Assembly (NCBI RefSeq): GCF_019977395.1
Contig: NZ_AP024660.1
Location: 2,666,001-2,730,000, forward strand
DNA length: 64,000 nt
Direction of reading: 5' to 3'
Source of the DNA: Arthrobacter sp. NicSoilC5
GTDB taxonomy: Bacteria; Actinomycetota; Actinomycetes; Actinomycetales; Micrococcaceae
Made by a program: the position numbers and the translations under genes. The notes beneath the pieces are model-generated. The model did no database searches. It was given only the letters and a program-made list of their open reading frames with translations, and was not told the DNA's origin. This document shows, in pieces, positions 52,147 through 64,000 of the stretch. Positions within the stretch are counted from its first letter, which is position 1. Every line of letters starts with the position of its first letter.

Positions 52147-52204
52147 AGCAGAGTCTGGTGCCACAACCCTTGATTTCGCGGGTCCCGGCCGCTTCCGGCT
52201 GTCC

Positions 52205-52226
52205 GAAAGCGTGCTTCGCGTGACGC
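52205..52226 (-). repeat. 22-bp repeat, copy 2 (inverted)
   Basis: The reverse complement of this stretch matches copy 1 except for 3 central bases. It ends 10 bp before the AbiEi-like gene's 3' end. Confidence 0.7.
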
Positions 52227-52236
52227 CACCCTTGGA

Positions 52237-53055
52237 CTACCGTCGCCGTCTGAGAACGGCAAGCACCTGCTGGACCATTTCGTGGGGCCGGTGCACCACG
52301 TCCGCATAGTAATACCGCAGGGCCGTGTACCCCTGGATGGCCGATTCATTATTCCGGCGGTGATCCCTCTGGACCTGCTTCCACTCGGCATGATGCCGTC
52401 CATCCAGTTCCACCACCAGCCATCCGTCCAGCAGCAGATCAACATAACCAACCCTTTCCAGGTACACCTGCGCCTCCACGGAGATTCCGGCCTGCCGGAA
52501 ATATGTCCGGGCCAGCGTCTCCAGGAGGGAGTCCGCCCCGGTATCCACCCAGTCGAGTACAGCCCTGGCTCTCCCGTTCCGCTTTCCAGGCAGCCGCTGG
52601 CGCAGGAAATCAACTGTCATCTCCCCGCGCGAAACCGCGGATTCCACCATGACCAAGGACTCCGCGAAGGACAGGCACCGCAGGGCGTGGATCAGGACAT
52701 CGGCGAGGGCGGCCACCGGCTGGAACCGGGAGGGCGGAAGCAGGAGCCCGGCGTGGTGGACCGAGCCACTAAGCACTGCCTCCTGCCGGCGGTGATAAAC
52801 GTGGCGGCGTCCGTCGGAGAGCAGGGACCACAGATCGTAGGCAGCCGCAGCGCTTGAACAGGTCAGCAGCTCGCGGTTCCGCAGCACGGCAACCAGGTCC
52901 GGAGGCGCCGTCGGAAGCGCGTAAAGCCCCCGGTCGGGCTGCAGCACTCCTGCCCGCATTGCCCGACGGAGGGCGGCGTCATCCACACCCAGCCGGGCAA
53001 GGGCAGGCCTCCGCGCCGCTCCGCCGCAAACTTCCAGGGCTTTGAGGACATCCAT
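52237..53055 (-). CDS. AbiEi/DUF559-type protein
   Basis: A 272-residue protein. The N-terminus (about 1-60) resembles the winged-helix AbiEi antitoxin domain (LARLGVDDAALRRAMRAGVL, then GLYALP). The C-terminus (about 195-265) has a VSR/DUF559 endonuclease-like core: VGYVDLLLDGWLVVELDGRH, then HRRNNESAIQGYTALRYYYA. Such proteins are common in Micrococcaceae and their role is not settled. No AbiEii toxin gene is adjacent. The gene is bracketed by inverted copies of a 22-bp repeat (52205 and 53131), which suggests transposition or recombination as a unit. Confidence 0.82.
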   Translation of the reverse strand: MDVLKALEVCGGAARRPALARLGVDDAALRRAMRAGVLQPDRGLYALPTAPPDLVAVLRNRELLTCSSAAAAYDLWSLLSDGRRHVYHRRQEAVLSGSVHHAGLLLPPSRFQPVAALADVLIHALRCLSFAESLVMVESAVSRGEMTVDFLRQRLPGKRNGRARAVLDWVDTGADSLLETLARTYFRQAGISVEAQVYLERVGYVDLLLDGWLVVELDGRHHAEWKQVQRDHRRNNESAIQGYTALRYYYADVVHRPHEMVQQVLAVLRRRR

Positions 53056-53130
53056 GCGGCAATGCTGGCCGCTACGGTGCCCGTGCTGACAGCGTGCTCC
53101 GGCGGCATGTGGATATCGGCGGTATTGGGG

Positions 53131-53152
53131 GCGTCACGCAGAGCACGCTTTC
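53131..53152 (+). repeat. 22-bp repeat, copy 3
   Basis: Differs from copy 1 at one base (GCAGAG in place of GCAGGG). It lies 76 bp upstream of the AbiEi-like gene and is inverted relative to copy 2 on the other side of that gene. Confidence 0.7.
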
Positions 53153-53210
53153 GGGGCTCCCAAAGAATCCTGTGCCCGGATTTCCGGGATTGCCGGCTGG
53201 CAGCAAACGC

Positions 53211-53251
53211 AAAAGGCTGCTTCCCGTGACGCAAAGCCACGGGAAGCAGCC
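53211..53251 (-). terminator. Terminator of the NHL-thioredoxin gene
   Basis: A perfect 14-bp stem (53215-53228 with 53238-53251), 9-nt loop, followed on the minus strand by TTTTGCGTTT. It lies 24 nt after the stop codon. Confidence 0.88.
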
Positions 53252-53274
53252 AGTTAGGCAGGACCTTCGCCGGG

Positions 53275-55293
53275 TCAGTCCATCCCGCGCAGGTCCAGGA
53301 CCAGTTCGGTGTCGCCGTCGGCCTGCAGGACCACGGGGATGCCCCAGTCCTGCTGGTACAGGTGGCACGCGGCGTGATCCGGGATCTCGCCGTCCTCTGT
53401 TTCGGGGCCGTCGCAGGCCGCGGCGCGCGCGGTAATGTGCAGCACGCCCTCGGGAACGTCCGGGGACAGCTCCAGGGTGCGGAGGAGGCCCACGGAGGTC
53501 CCGCCACCGGACACCAGCAGCTCCGGCGGCGTTGAGGAGATCTTCAGCTGCGTGGGATCGCCCCAACGGTCGTCGAGCTTCTGCCCGGTGGGAGCCGTGA
53601 AGCGGACGGTCAGATCCAGCGTGCCGGGCGCAACAGGACTCTTGGGCCGGTGGGTCTGGGACGCGCCCTCATCCACCTGCTGCGCTTCCTTGGGAATGGG
53701 CACGTAGACCAGCTGGTGCTTGTTGGCCTCGACCACCACCAGGAGGGGCTCGGAGCCGGCGGACTGGGTGTGGTCCACAATCACGTCGGACGGCTCGGCA
53801 AGCCCGCGGGCCAGCGTGGACACGGTGCCGGTCGCGGGGTCGTAGCGGCGCACGGCTCCGTTGTAGGTGTCCGCGATCGCCACGGAGCCGTCGGGCAGGA
53901 CGGTCACACCGAGGGGGTGCTGCAGGCGGGCTTCAGCGGCGGGGCCGTCGCGGAAGCCGAAGTCGAACAGGCCCTTGCCCACGGCGGACTCCACGGTGAT
54001 GGACGCATCGTCGGCAATGACCAGCTTGCGGAGCGCCGAGGTTTCGGAATCCGCTACCCAGATGTTGCCGTCCGCATCCTCGGCCAGGCCGGAGGACTGG
54101 GCGAACCAGGACTCGTGGGCGGGACCGTCGAGGAGCCCTTCCAGGCCGTTGCCGGCGATGATCGAGACGGCGCCGGTGACGGGGTCGAAGCTGAAGATCT
54201 GGTGCGTGCCGGCCATGGCCACCACCACCGCATTGAGCTTGCGCGACCACACAACATCCCACGGCGAGCTCAGCGCCACATCCAGCGGGTCAGTGCCCAG
54301 GGAGCCGCTAAAGCCTGCGCCGTCCTCGTCCACACGCGCCGGGCCGGTTTCCAGCAGTCGCTGGATACCGTTGCCGGCCAGGGTGGAGGCCTTGCCGTCC
54401 GTGAGGGACAGTCCACGCAGGCGGTGGTTGACCGAGTCGGCAATCACGACGTCGTAGCCCGCCTTGGCTGCCACGTCTTCCGGGAGCAGGACCAAGCCCT
54501 GGGGCTCGTTGAACTGTGCGCTGGCGGTGTCCCCCGCGGCGGGTCCGTCAGCGTAGCCCTTGGTGCCCGAACCGAAGGTGGCCAGGACTGTTTCGAAGTC
54601 GGTGCCGAGTTCCACCAGCCGGTGGTGGCCGGTGTCGGTGACCAGCCAGGAACCCTTCTCCGCAGCAACGGAAGCCGCTGCACCTGCGGGCGTGCCGCCG
54701 TCGGCCGTTCCAGCCGTGGACCCGCGTCCCGGGGGGAGGAAGAGTGCCTTGCCGGGGAAGCGCAGGGTGCCGGATGTTGCCTCGGGCGCCACGTACGGGC
54801 CGGAGCCGCGGTGCAGGGTGCCCTTGGCCTCGTGCTCGGCGATCAGTTCGGGGATCAGCACCGCGAGTCCGTCCGCGTGGCCCTCACCGGAAAGGTGCGC
54901 CACGATGTAACCCTCGGGGTCGATGACCACCAGGGTGGGCCAGGCACGGGCGGTGTAGGCCTTCCAGGTGTCCAGCTCGGGGTCGTCCAGGACAGGGTGG
55001 TGGATCTCGTAGCGCTCCACGGCTGCTGCCAACGCCACCGGGTCCGCCTCGTGTTCAAACTTGGGCGAGTGGACTCCCACAGTGACCAGCACGTCCGAGT
55101 ACTGCTGCTCGAGCGGCCGCAGCTCATCAAGGACGTGCAGGCAGTTGATGCAGCAGAAGGTCCAGAAGTCGAGGAGCACGATCTTGCCGCGCAGGGCTTC
55201 GAGGTCCAGGGACTTGCCACCGGTGTTCAACCAGTTGCGGCCCACCAGTTCGGAGGCCCGGACCCGGGCATGGGTGCGTACGGTTTCGCTCAT
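53275..55293 (-). CDS. Thioredoxin-like protein with NHL repeat domain (NHLRC2-like)
   Basis: A 672-residue protein. The N-terminal thioredoxin fold (about 15-165) has the CCINC motif with redox pair Cys48-x2-Cys51, and PTLVVIDPEGYIV marks the cis-Pro region. NHL beta-propeller repeats follow (about 215-540: NEPQGLVLLPEDV, VVIADSVNHRLRGL, IWVADSETSALRKL, VAIADTYNGAVRRY). A small C-terminal beta domain ends the chain. No signal peptide is seen. Its start overlaps the CopD-CtaG stop by one base, so the two are translationally coupled. A redox or copper-related job is inferred from that link. Confidence 0.9.
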   Translation of the reverse strand: MSETVRTHARVRASELVGRNWLNTGGKSLDLEALRGKIVLLDFWTFCCINCLHVLDELRPLEQQYSDVLVTVGVHSPKFEHEADPVALAAAVERYEIHHPVLDDPELDTWKAYTARAWPTLVVIDPEGYIVAHLSGEGHADGLAVLIPELIAEHEAKGTLHRGSGPYVAPEATSGTLRFPGKALFLPPGRGSTAGTADGGTPAGAAASVAAEKGSWLVTDTGHHRLVELGTDFETVLATFGSGTKGYADGPAAGDTASAQFNEPQGLVLLPEDVAAKAGYDVVIADSVNHRLRGLSLTDGKASTLAGNGIQRLLETGPARVDEDGAGFSGSLGTDPLDVALSSPWDVVWSRKLNAVVVAMAGTHQIFSFDPVTGAVSIIAGNGLEGLLDGPAHESWFAQSSGLAEDADGNIWVADSETSALRKLVIADDASITVESAVGKGLFDFGFRDGPAAEARLQHPLGVTVLPDGSVAIADTYNGAVRRYDPATGTVSTLARGLAEPSDVIVDHTQSAGSEPLLVVVEANKHQLVYVPIPKEAQQVDEGASQTHRPKSPVAPGTLDLTVRFTAPTGQKLDDRWGDPTQLKISSTPPELLVSGGGTSVGLLRTLELSPDVPEGVLHITARAAACDGPETEDGEIPDHAACHLYQQDWGIPVVLQADGDTELVLDLRGMD

Positions 55294-57464
55294 CAGCGTC
55301 CTTCCAGCTTGTTGCGTTCAGCCAGCTTGGCGTCGCGTTCGGCCAATTTGGCAAACATATCGTTGTAAGCGGTCAGATCGGCGTCGTTATTCCTGTCCGC
55401 CGCGCGGTCCACCCGTTTGGTCTCCCGCTGGTCCGACCTGGACCACATGACGGCGACACCGATCGCCACCAGCAGCGTGGGCACCTCGCCGATGCCCCAG
55501 GCAACCGCGCCGCCGGCCTGCTGGTCCAACAGGGCCGACGGCCCCCAGGTACGGCCCAGGTTGCCGAAGTAGTCCGCTGCCATCAGGCCGGTGCCGCCCA
55601 TGATGGACACACCGAAGAAGGCGTGGAAGCCCATGGTGGCCAGGAGGAGCAGCAGCCGCATGGGGTACGGGGCCCGGCGCGGCAGCGGGTCCGTGCCGAT
55701 CATGCTCAGCACGAAGATGTATCCGGTGAGCAGGAAGTGCAGGTTCATCAGTTCGTGGCCCACGTGCTCGCGCATGGCGAAGCCGAAAAGGTCCGAGTAG
55801 TAGAACAGGATGATGGAGCCGGCAAAGTTGGCAGCCGCGAACAGCGGGTGGGTGACCAGCTGCGAGAACTTCGAGTGGACGAAGACCAAGAGCCACTCGC
55901 GGGAGCCGCGGGAGCCGTCGCCGCGGGCGGGCAGGGCACGCAGGGCCAGGGTCACCGGCGCACCCAGCACCAGGAAGATCGGGGCCACCATGGTCAGCGC
56001 CATATGGTCCACCATGTGCGCGGAGAACAGGATGCGGCCATAGACCGACGGCGGCCCGGACGTGATGTATGTCAGCACCACCAGGCCGATGACCCAGTTC
56101 ACGGACCGGAACCACTGCCAGGAGTCTCCGCGCCGGCGGACCTTGGCAACGCCCAGGAAGTAGGTGACCAGGCCGAAGAGGGCCACGCCCACCCAGATCC
56201 AGTCCAGGCGCCACTCAGTGAGCCAGCGTTCCGGGGTGAGCTCAGGCGGCAGCTCGTAGCCGCTGAGGATGAAGGCCGGTGAGGCGTTGGGCGCCAGTTC
56301 CGTTGGCTGTGGCGGGGCTGAACGGCCCAGGGCCACGGCGATGCCGGACGTGGCGCCCATGATCAGCAGCTCCGCGAGGACCAGTTGCCACAGCACCCGC
56401 CGTGAGGACATGGTGGCTCCCTTGCGGCCCAGCTGCGGGATGACCCACTGCCGGTGCATGAAGCCGATGCCGCCGAGGACCACTGCCGCTGCCGTCTTGG
56501 CCAGGATCAGCTGCCCGTAGGCGGAGCCGAAGAGATCCGGCCAGCTGGTCACGCGGATGCTGGCGTTGATGATTCCGGAAGCGAAGACCAGGACAAAAGC
56601 GAAGCCGGCCAAAGTGGAGAAGCGGCGCAGGGTGGGCTCGGTGATGTCTGCTGCGGCCCCGGCCTTGCTGCCTGTGAGGATGCCGGACAGCAGGGCCAGG
56701 ATGATGATGCCGCCCACCCAGGTGCTGACCCCCACCAGGTGCAGGCCGAGGGAGTTGATGGCGCCCTCATGGTCCGACGAGCTGGAGGAGTGGCCGATCA
56801 GGGCCGTGGGTACCAGGCCGATGAAAGCCAGGATGAGGGTCAGGGCCAGGCCGCCGAGGGACCGGACGCCGAACAGGGCGGTTGTCACCACTGCGGCAAT
56901 GATGGTGACGGCGAGCCAGGCCCGGCCCGTATCGATGTCCGTCATGAAGTAGACCAGTGCCTGCGTAAAGGCGGGATCGCCGGACAGCCCCTGACCGGCC
57001 ACGTCGGCGTAGGTGAGCACCAGGACGGCGATGGCGGACAAGGTCCACACCGCGCCCGCAGCGGCCGCCACAGCCAGCGCGCGGGTGAACGCGGGATGTT
57101 CGGGCGCCCCGTTGCCGGCGGGAGTCTCCCGGTCCCGGCCACGTGGGTTCGGGTTCTTGAGGTTCTTCGGGAGGATGCCGACGGCGAAGATCAGGCCGCC
57201 GACGACGGTCGCCAGGGACACGTTGTGGATGGCCTTGCTGATGGGCAGCCCCCAGCGGACCAGGGCTCCGGGATCAGCGACGCTGCGGGCCGCTGCTGCA
57301 CCGGAGAAGATCAGTGCTGCTGCAAGGCCCAGGAAGAGCGCTGCCAGGCCCGCCAGCTGCCAGGGCACCGGGATCCCGCGGCTTCCGGCGTCCCGGACCG
57401 CAGCTCCCTTGCCAGGATTGGTCTGGGGCGGGGTGGAACGTGGTTTTGCGGCAGAAGACACCAT
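55293..57464 (-). CDS. CopD-CtaG fusion membrane protein
   Basis: A 723-residue polytopic protein made of two known families. Residues about 35-390 are CopD-like (copper import/resistance; AIHNVSLATVVGGLIFAVGI, LGLHLVGVSTWVGGIIILAL). Residues about 420-680 are the caa3-type CtaG cytochrome oxidase assembly domain (ILFSAHMVDHMALTMVAPIF, MREHVGHELMNLHFLLTGYI, FHAFFGVSIMGG) with several conserved membrane histidines that could bind copper. A charged tail with LAERDAKLAER repeats follows. The fusion is known in Actinobacteria. A role in delivering copper to a terminal oxidase is likely. The gene is coupled to the thioredoxin-NHL gene downstream. Confidence 0.9.
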   Translation of the reverse strand: MVSSAAKPRSTPPQTNPGKGAAVRDAGSRGIPVPWQLAGLAALFLGLAAALIFSGAAAARSVADPGALVRWGLPISKAIHNVSLATVVGGLIFAVGILPKNLKNPNPRGRDRETPAGNGAPEHPAFTRALAVAAAAGAVWTLSAIAVLVLTYADVAGQGLSGDPAFTQALVYFMTDIDTGRAWLAVTIIAAVVTTALFGVRSLGGLALTLILAFIGLVPTALIGHSSSSSDHEGAINSLGLHLVGVSTWVGGIIILALLSGILTGSKAGAAADITEPTLRRFSTLAGFAFVLVFASGIINASIRVTSWPDLFGSAYGQLILAKTAAAVVLGGIGFMHRQWVIPQLGRKGATMSSRRVLWQLVLAELLIMGATSGIAVALGRSAPPQPTELAPNASPAFILSGYELPPELTPERWLTEWRLDWIWVGVALFGLVTYFLGVAKVRRRGDSWQWFRSVNWVIGLVVLTYITSGPPSVYGRILFSAHMVDHMALTMVAPIFLVLGAPVTLALRALPARGDGSRGSREWLLVFVHSKFSQLVTHPLFAAANFAGSIILFYYSDLFGFAMREHVGHELMNLHFLLTGYIFVLSMIGTDPLPRRAPYPMRLLLLLATMGFHAFFGVSIMGGTGLMAADYFGNLGRTWGPSALLDQQAGGAVAWGIGEVPTLLVAIGVAVMWSRSDQRETKRVDRAADRNNDADLTAYNDMFAKLAERDAKLAERNKLEGR

Positions 57465-57506
57465 TCCATTGTCCGCTACGCCTGCCCGGGCGGCGAATCC
57501 GGGTTA

Positions 57507-57544
57507 AACGCCAAGGAGCGGCAACCCGTGGGGTTGCCGCTCCT
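57507..57544 (-). terminator. Terminator after the HU gene
   Basis: A perfect 14-bp stem (57514-57527 with 57531-57544) with a 3-nt loop; on the minus strand GGCGTTT follows. Confidence 0.8.
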
Positions 57545-57579
57545 GTTCCAGCCGGCTGCGCGCCGGCCGGGAATAAGCT

Positions 57580-57864
57580 CTACTTCTTGGAGACTGCAGC
57601 CTTCAGCTTGGAGCCGGCAGTCAGCTTGACGCTGTGGCCTGCTGCGATCTGGATGGTTTCGCCGGTCTGCGGGTTGCGGCCGGTGCGGGCTGCACGGTCG
57701 GTGCGCTCGACGGCGAGCCAGCCCGGGATGGTGATCTTCTCGCCGGCGGCGACAGAAGTCTCGAAAACCTCGAACAGTGCGTCGAGGACGGAGTTGACGG
57801 CAGCCTGGCTGGTGCCGGCCTTGCCAGCTACCTCTGCAACAAGTTCACTACGGTTCTTAGCCAT
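57580..57864 (-). CDS. hup: HU-family DNA-binding protein
   Basis: A 94-residue histone-like protein that bends and compacts DNA as a dimer. The ATG at 57864 follows CAGGAGGAC. Family marks: MAKNRSELVAEVAGKAGTSQ, helix VNSVLDALFEVFETSVAAG, the KITIPGWLAVERTDRAARTG region and RNPQTGETIQIAAGHSVKLT around the DNA-binding arm. It lacks the long Lys/Ala-rich tail of mycobacterial HupB, so it is the short type. It is monocistronic, with its own terminator. Confidence 0.95.
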   Translation of the reverse strand: MAKNRSELVAEVAGKAGTSQAAVNSVLDALFEVFETSVAAGEKITIPGWLAVERTDRAARTGRNPQTGETIQIAAGHSVKLTAGSKLKAAVSKK

Positions 57865-58172
57865 TGATGTCCTCCTGGACGGTTCTGATTCTGGAGCCTG
57901 CACACGGCATGCGCGCAGGCCACTGTTCGAAAACTTACCAGCTTGGGCGGTTCCGGGCCGCAAATTCCGCGTGTTTCCGCCATTTTTTGAGGTTAATCAC
58001 CGATTCTTCGGCCGTTTTCACCCTCGTAAACGCATCACGGGCACCAGCAGCACCGCGGTCCACGCTCGGCTGACAGGCAAGTGCGACGGCGGCCGGCACC
58101 TCCCAGCCACGGCCCGCCAGGATGCACGGCCGGAAGGCCCGCGGCGTGCGGTGTTTTGTTTGTTAAATGTGG
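57865..58172. other. Upstream region of HU; no further gene
   Basis: This stretch carries the hup promoter (a TAAGTT -10-like box on the minus strand at 57932-57937) and non-coding sequence down to the rRNA terminator. No coding frame is supported. Confidence 0.5.
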
Positions 58173-58200
58173 GAGGCCCCAACCGTGTGGTTGGGGCCTC
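58173..58200 (-). terminator. rRNA operon terminator
   Basis: A perfect 12-bp GC stem (58173-58184 with 58189-58200) with a 4-nt loop directly downstream of the 5S gene. The T-run is weak (ATTT), but the position is right for the end of the leftward rrn transcript. Confidence 0.75.
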
Positions 58201-58215
58201 GACCATTAATAGTTG

Positions 58216-58333
58216 TTCCGGCGGTGACCTACTCTCCCACACCCTCCCGGGTGCAGTACCATCGGCGCTGTGGGTCTTAGCTTCCGGGTTCGGAATGGGA
58301 CCGGGCGTTTCCCCCACGCTATGACCGCCGTAA
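58216..58333 (-). rRNA. rrf: 5S ribosomal RNA
   Basis: About 118 nt. The minus strand begins near TTACGGCGGTCATAGCG and holds the conserved CCCGGTCCCATTCCGAACC loop and GGTGTGGGAGAGTAGGTC, ending in GCCGGAAC. Ends are estimated to within a few bases. Confidence 0.95.
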
Positions 58334-58452
58334 CCCTTGTACCCGAACCCCGCAGGGGGTTGGGAAGTCTTGTGGTTACAACATCCCTGCCCGTGGGCAG
58401 GGGGTGGTGTTGTATTCAATTGTTAGGTTCCGCCAACAGGGTTGTTGGTTGG

Positions 58453-58475
58453 GAACCACATAGTGGACGCAAGCA
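58453..58475. repeat. Pre-23S processing stem, 3' arm
   Basis: These 23 bases in the 23S-5S spacer are the reverse complement, with two G-U pairs, of 61729-61751 in the 16S-23S spacer. Together they should form the RNase III stem around the 23S RNA. Confidence 0.8.
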
Positions 58476-58495
58476 GAATGTTTTTCTGTGTGGTG

Positions 58496-61614
<3,119 letters not shown>

Positions 61615-61728
61615 GACCACAAAGATCAAAAACATTTTCGAGAGAACCACGAAAACTGTCCCGCGCACCCAAAGGCACACGAACCAGATCCAGGTTCATT
61701 TATCTTGGAAATTGCTTCTTATACAAGA

Positions 61729-61751
61729 TGCTCGCGTCCACTATGTAGTTC
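61729..61751. repeat. Pre-23S processing stem, 5' arm
   Basis: Partner of 58453-58475. On the transcript it reads GAACTACATAGTGGACGC followed by GAGCA and pairs over all 23 positions if two G-U pairs are allowed. Confidence 0.8.
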
Positions 61752-61760
61752 TCAAACAAC
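61741..61760 (-). promoter_or_regulatory. boxA-like antitermination element in the spacer
   Basis: The minus strand reads GTTGTTTGAGAACTACATAG, nearly the same as the leader element at 63801-63820. Such repeated elements before 16S and 23S suit NusB/NusE-dependent antitermination. Confidence 0.65.
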
Positions 61761-62115
61761 AACCCCACACCACACACCCCACACACACGTGCGTGGACCG
61801 TCATGGCAGGGAAACCAGAAACAAACAAACCCACCAGAACACCACCCACACCCCGAAAGGCGAAGACAGCGAACCCGTGGTCCTGTTGCCTCAGGACCCA
61901 ACAGTGTGCCAAACACGAAAACCACCACATCACCACGCCCACCGTTCCAGAACCACCAGGGTTCGTACTAGGAAAAGACACGACAACACAACGGCCGCTA
62001 TTTGTTGATATTCCACCCATGAGCACCCGCCGCAGGACAATCGCCTGCGCAACGGGCTTGCTTCCTGACAACCCCCACACCCGGACATACATCCAGGCCG
62101 GTTGTTGTAGGTGCT

Positions 62116-63645
<1,530 letters not shown>

Positions 63646-63794
63646 ACAAACAGACACAACCAAAACCACCGGAAATAACGGTCATAATGGCTGCACAAAA
63701 TTTGAAACCAGCTAAAAACACCAAACCACACCACAGGGGCGGCACGATTCGGCAAATTCAACCAATTACATACATAATCGGTATCAACAAACTT

Positions 63795-63820
63795 GGCACA
63801 CTATTGAGTTCTCAAACAAC
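63795..63820 (-). promoter_or_regulatory. boxA-like element in the rrn leader
   Basis: The minus strand reads GTTGTTTGAGAACTCAATAG, then TGTGCC; a near copy lies in the 16S-23S spacer. Confidence 0.65.
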
Positions 63821-63877
63821 AGACACACCCGGCACCACCCAAACCAACGTTCAGGATCGCTCCGGAGCAACTTTTCA

Positions 63878-63906
63878 AACTTACCCGATCCCACCCGGCT
63901 TTGCAA
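63878..63906 (-). promoter_or_regulatory. rrn promoter candidate
   Basis: On the minus strand: -35 TTGCAA (63906-63901), exactly 17 bp, -10 TAAGTT (63883-63878). It is placed about 230 bp before 16S and upstream of the boxA-like element, as expected. Confidence 0.7.
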
Positions 63907-64000
63907 ACCACGTTTCCGTGACCCAAAACCTCCAGGATCAGCCCCCACCCACCAACAGCACGCACAAAAAGCGAACCATTTTCCAGGCCGTTCAAAAAGG

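Larger units (their letters stand above)
63646..64000 (-). promoter_or_regulatory. rRNA leader and upstream region
   Basis: An AT-rich leader with a boxA-like element (63801-63820) and a promoter (63878-63906). No gene is seen. Further promoters may lie beyond the right edge. Confidence 0.65.

Overview
The window comes from a high-GC actinobacterium and best fits the Arthrobacter/Pseudarthrobacter group (Micrococcaceae). The evidence is an rrn operon with a long actinobacterial-type 23S gene, many leaderless genes carrying a TANNNT box 5-7 nt before the start codon, Tat and lipoprotein signals of actinobacterial style, and a choline oxidase whose 546-residue length and active-site numbering (His99, Glu312, His351, His466, Asn510) match the Arthrobacter globiformis enzyme as I remember it.

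Left part (1-16.2 kb). A benzoate module has benA-benB-benC leftward (benC runs off the window) and, divergently, catA and benE. It is followed by a choline-to-glycine-betaine locus: TetR regulator, betaine aldehyde dehydrogenase, choline oxidase and an APC permease. Two TTGAAC-N4-GTTCAA operators lie over its leaderless promoter. Next come a DUF4430-type lipoprotein and a single-chain ECF transporter (T, two ATPases and S in 954 residues) whose S part resembles cobalamin carriers. Facing it are a small membrane protein, a DUF1272 protein and cobalamin-dependent methionine synthase metH (16.2-19.9 kb).

Middle (20-40 kb). A visibly AT-richer insert (about 20.0-22.7 kb) carries an OLD-like ATPase/TOPRIM protein and a one-pass membrane protein. 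After it lie a luciferase-like oxidoreductase, a monoacylglycerol-lipase-like hydrolase, a small membrane protein and a Tat-exported lipoprotein intradiol dioxygenase. From 26.7 to 39.8 kb there is a probable polycarboxylate catabolic region: two FCD-type GntR regulators, a tricarballylate-dehydrogenase-like flavoprotein, two PrpF-family isomerases, a complete ABC importer, a serine hydrolase, a LysR regulator and a DctA-type symporter.

Right part (40-64 kb). A leftward operon holds two luciferase-like monooxygenases, a DUF1684 protein and a polar-amino-acid-type ABC importer. It faces a large FAD/NAD(P)-binding protein and a GNAT acetyltransferase. The layout recalls the Bacillus ytm/ytn operon for S-modified cysteines. 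Then come a HerA-like DUF853 ATPase, a secreted/anchored protein of unknown function, an AbiEi/DUF559-type protein bracketed by inverted 22-bp repeats, a thioredoxin-NHL protein, a CopD-CtaG fusion, an HU protein and a leftward 16S-23S-5S rRNA operon. The rrn promoter, boxA-like elements and pre-23S processing stem can all be read. No tRNA, CRISPR array or intact insertion sequence was seen.
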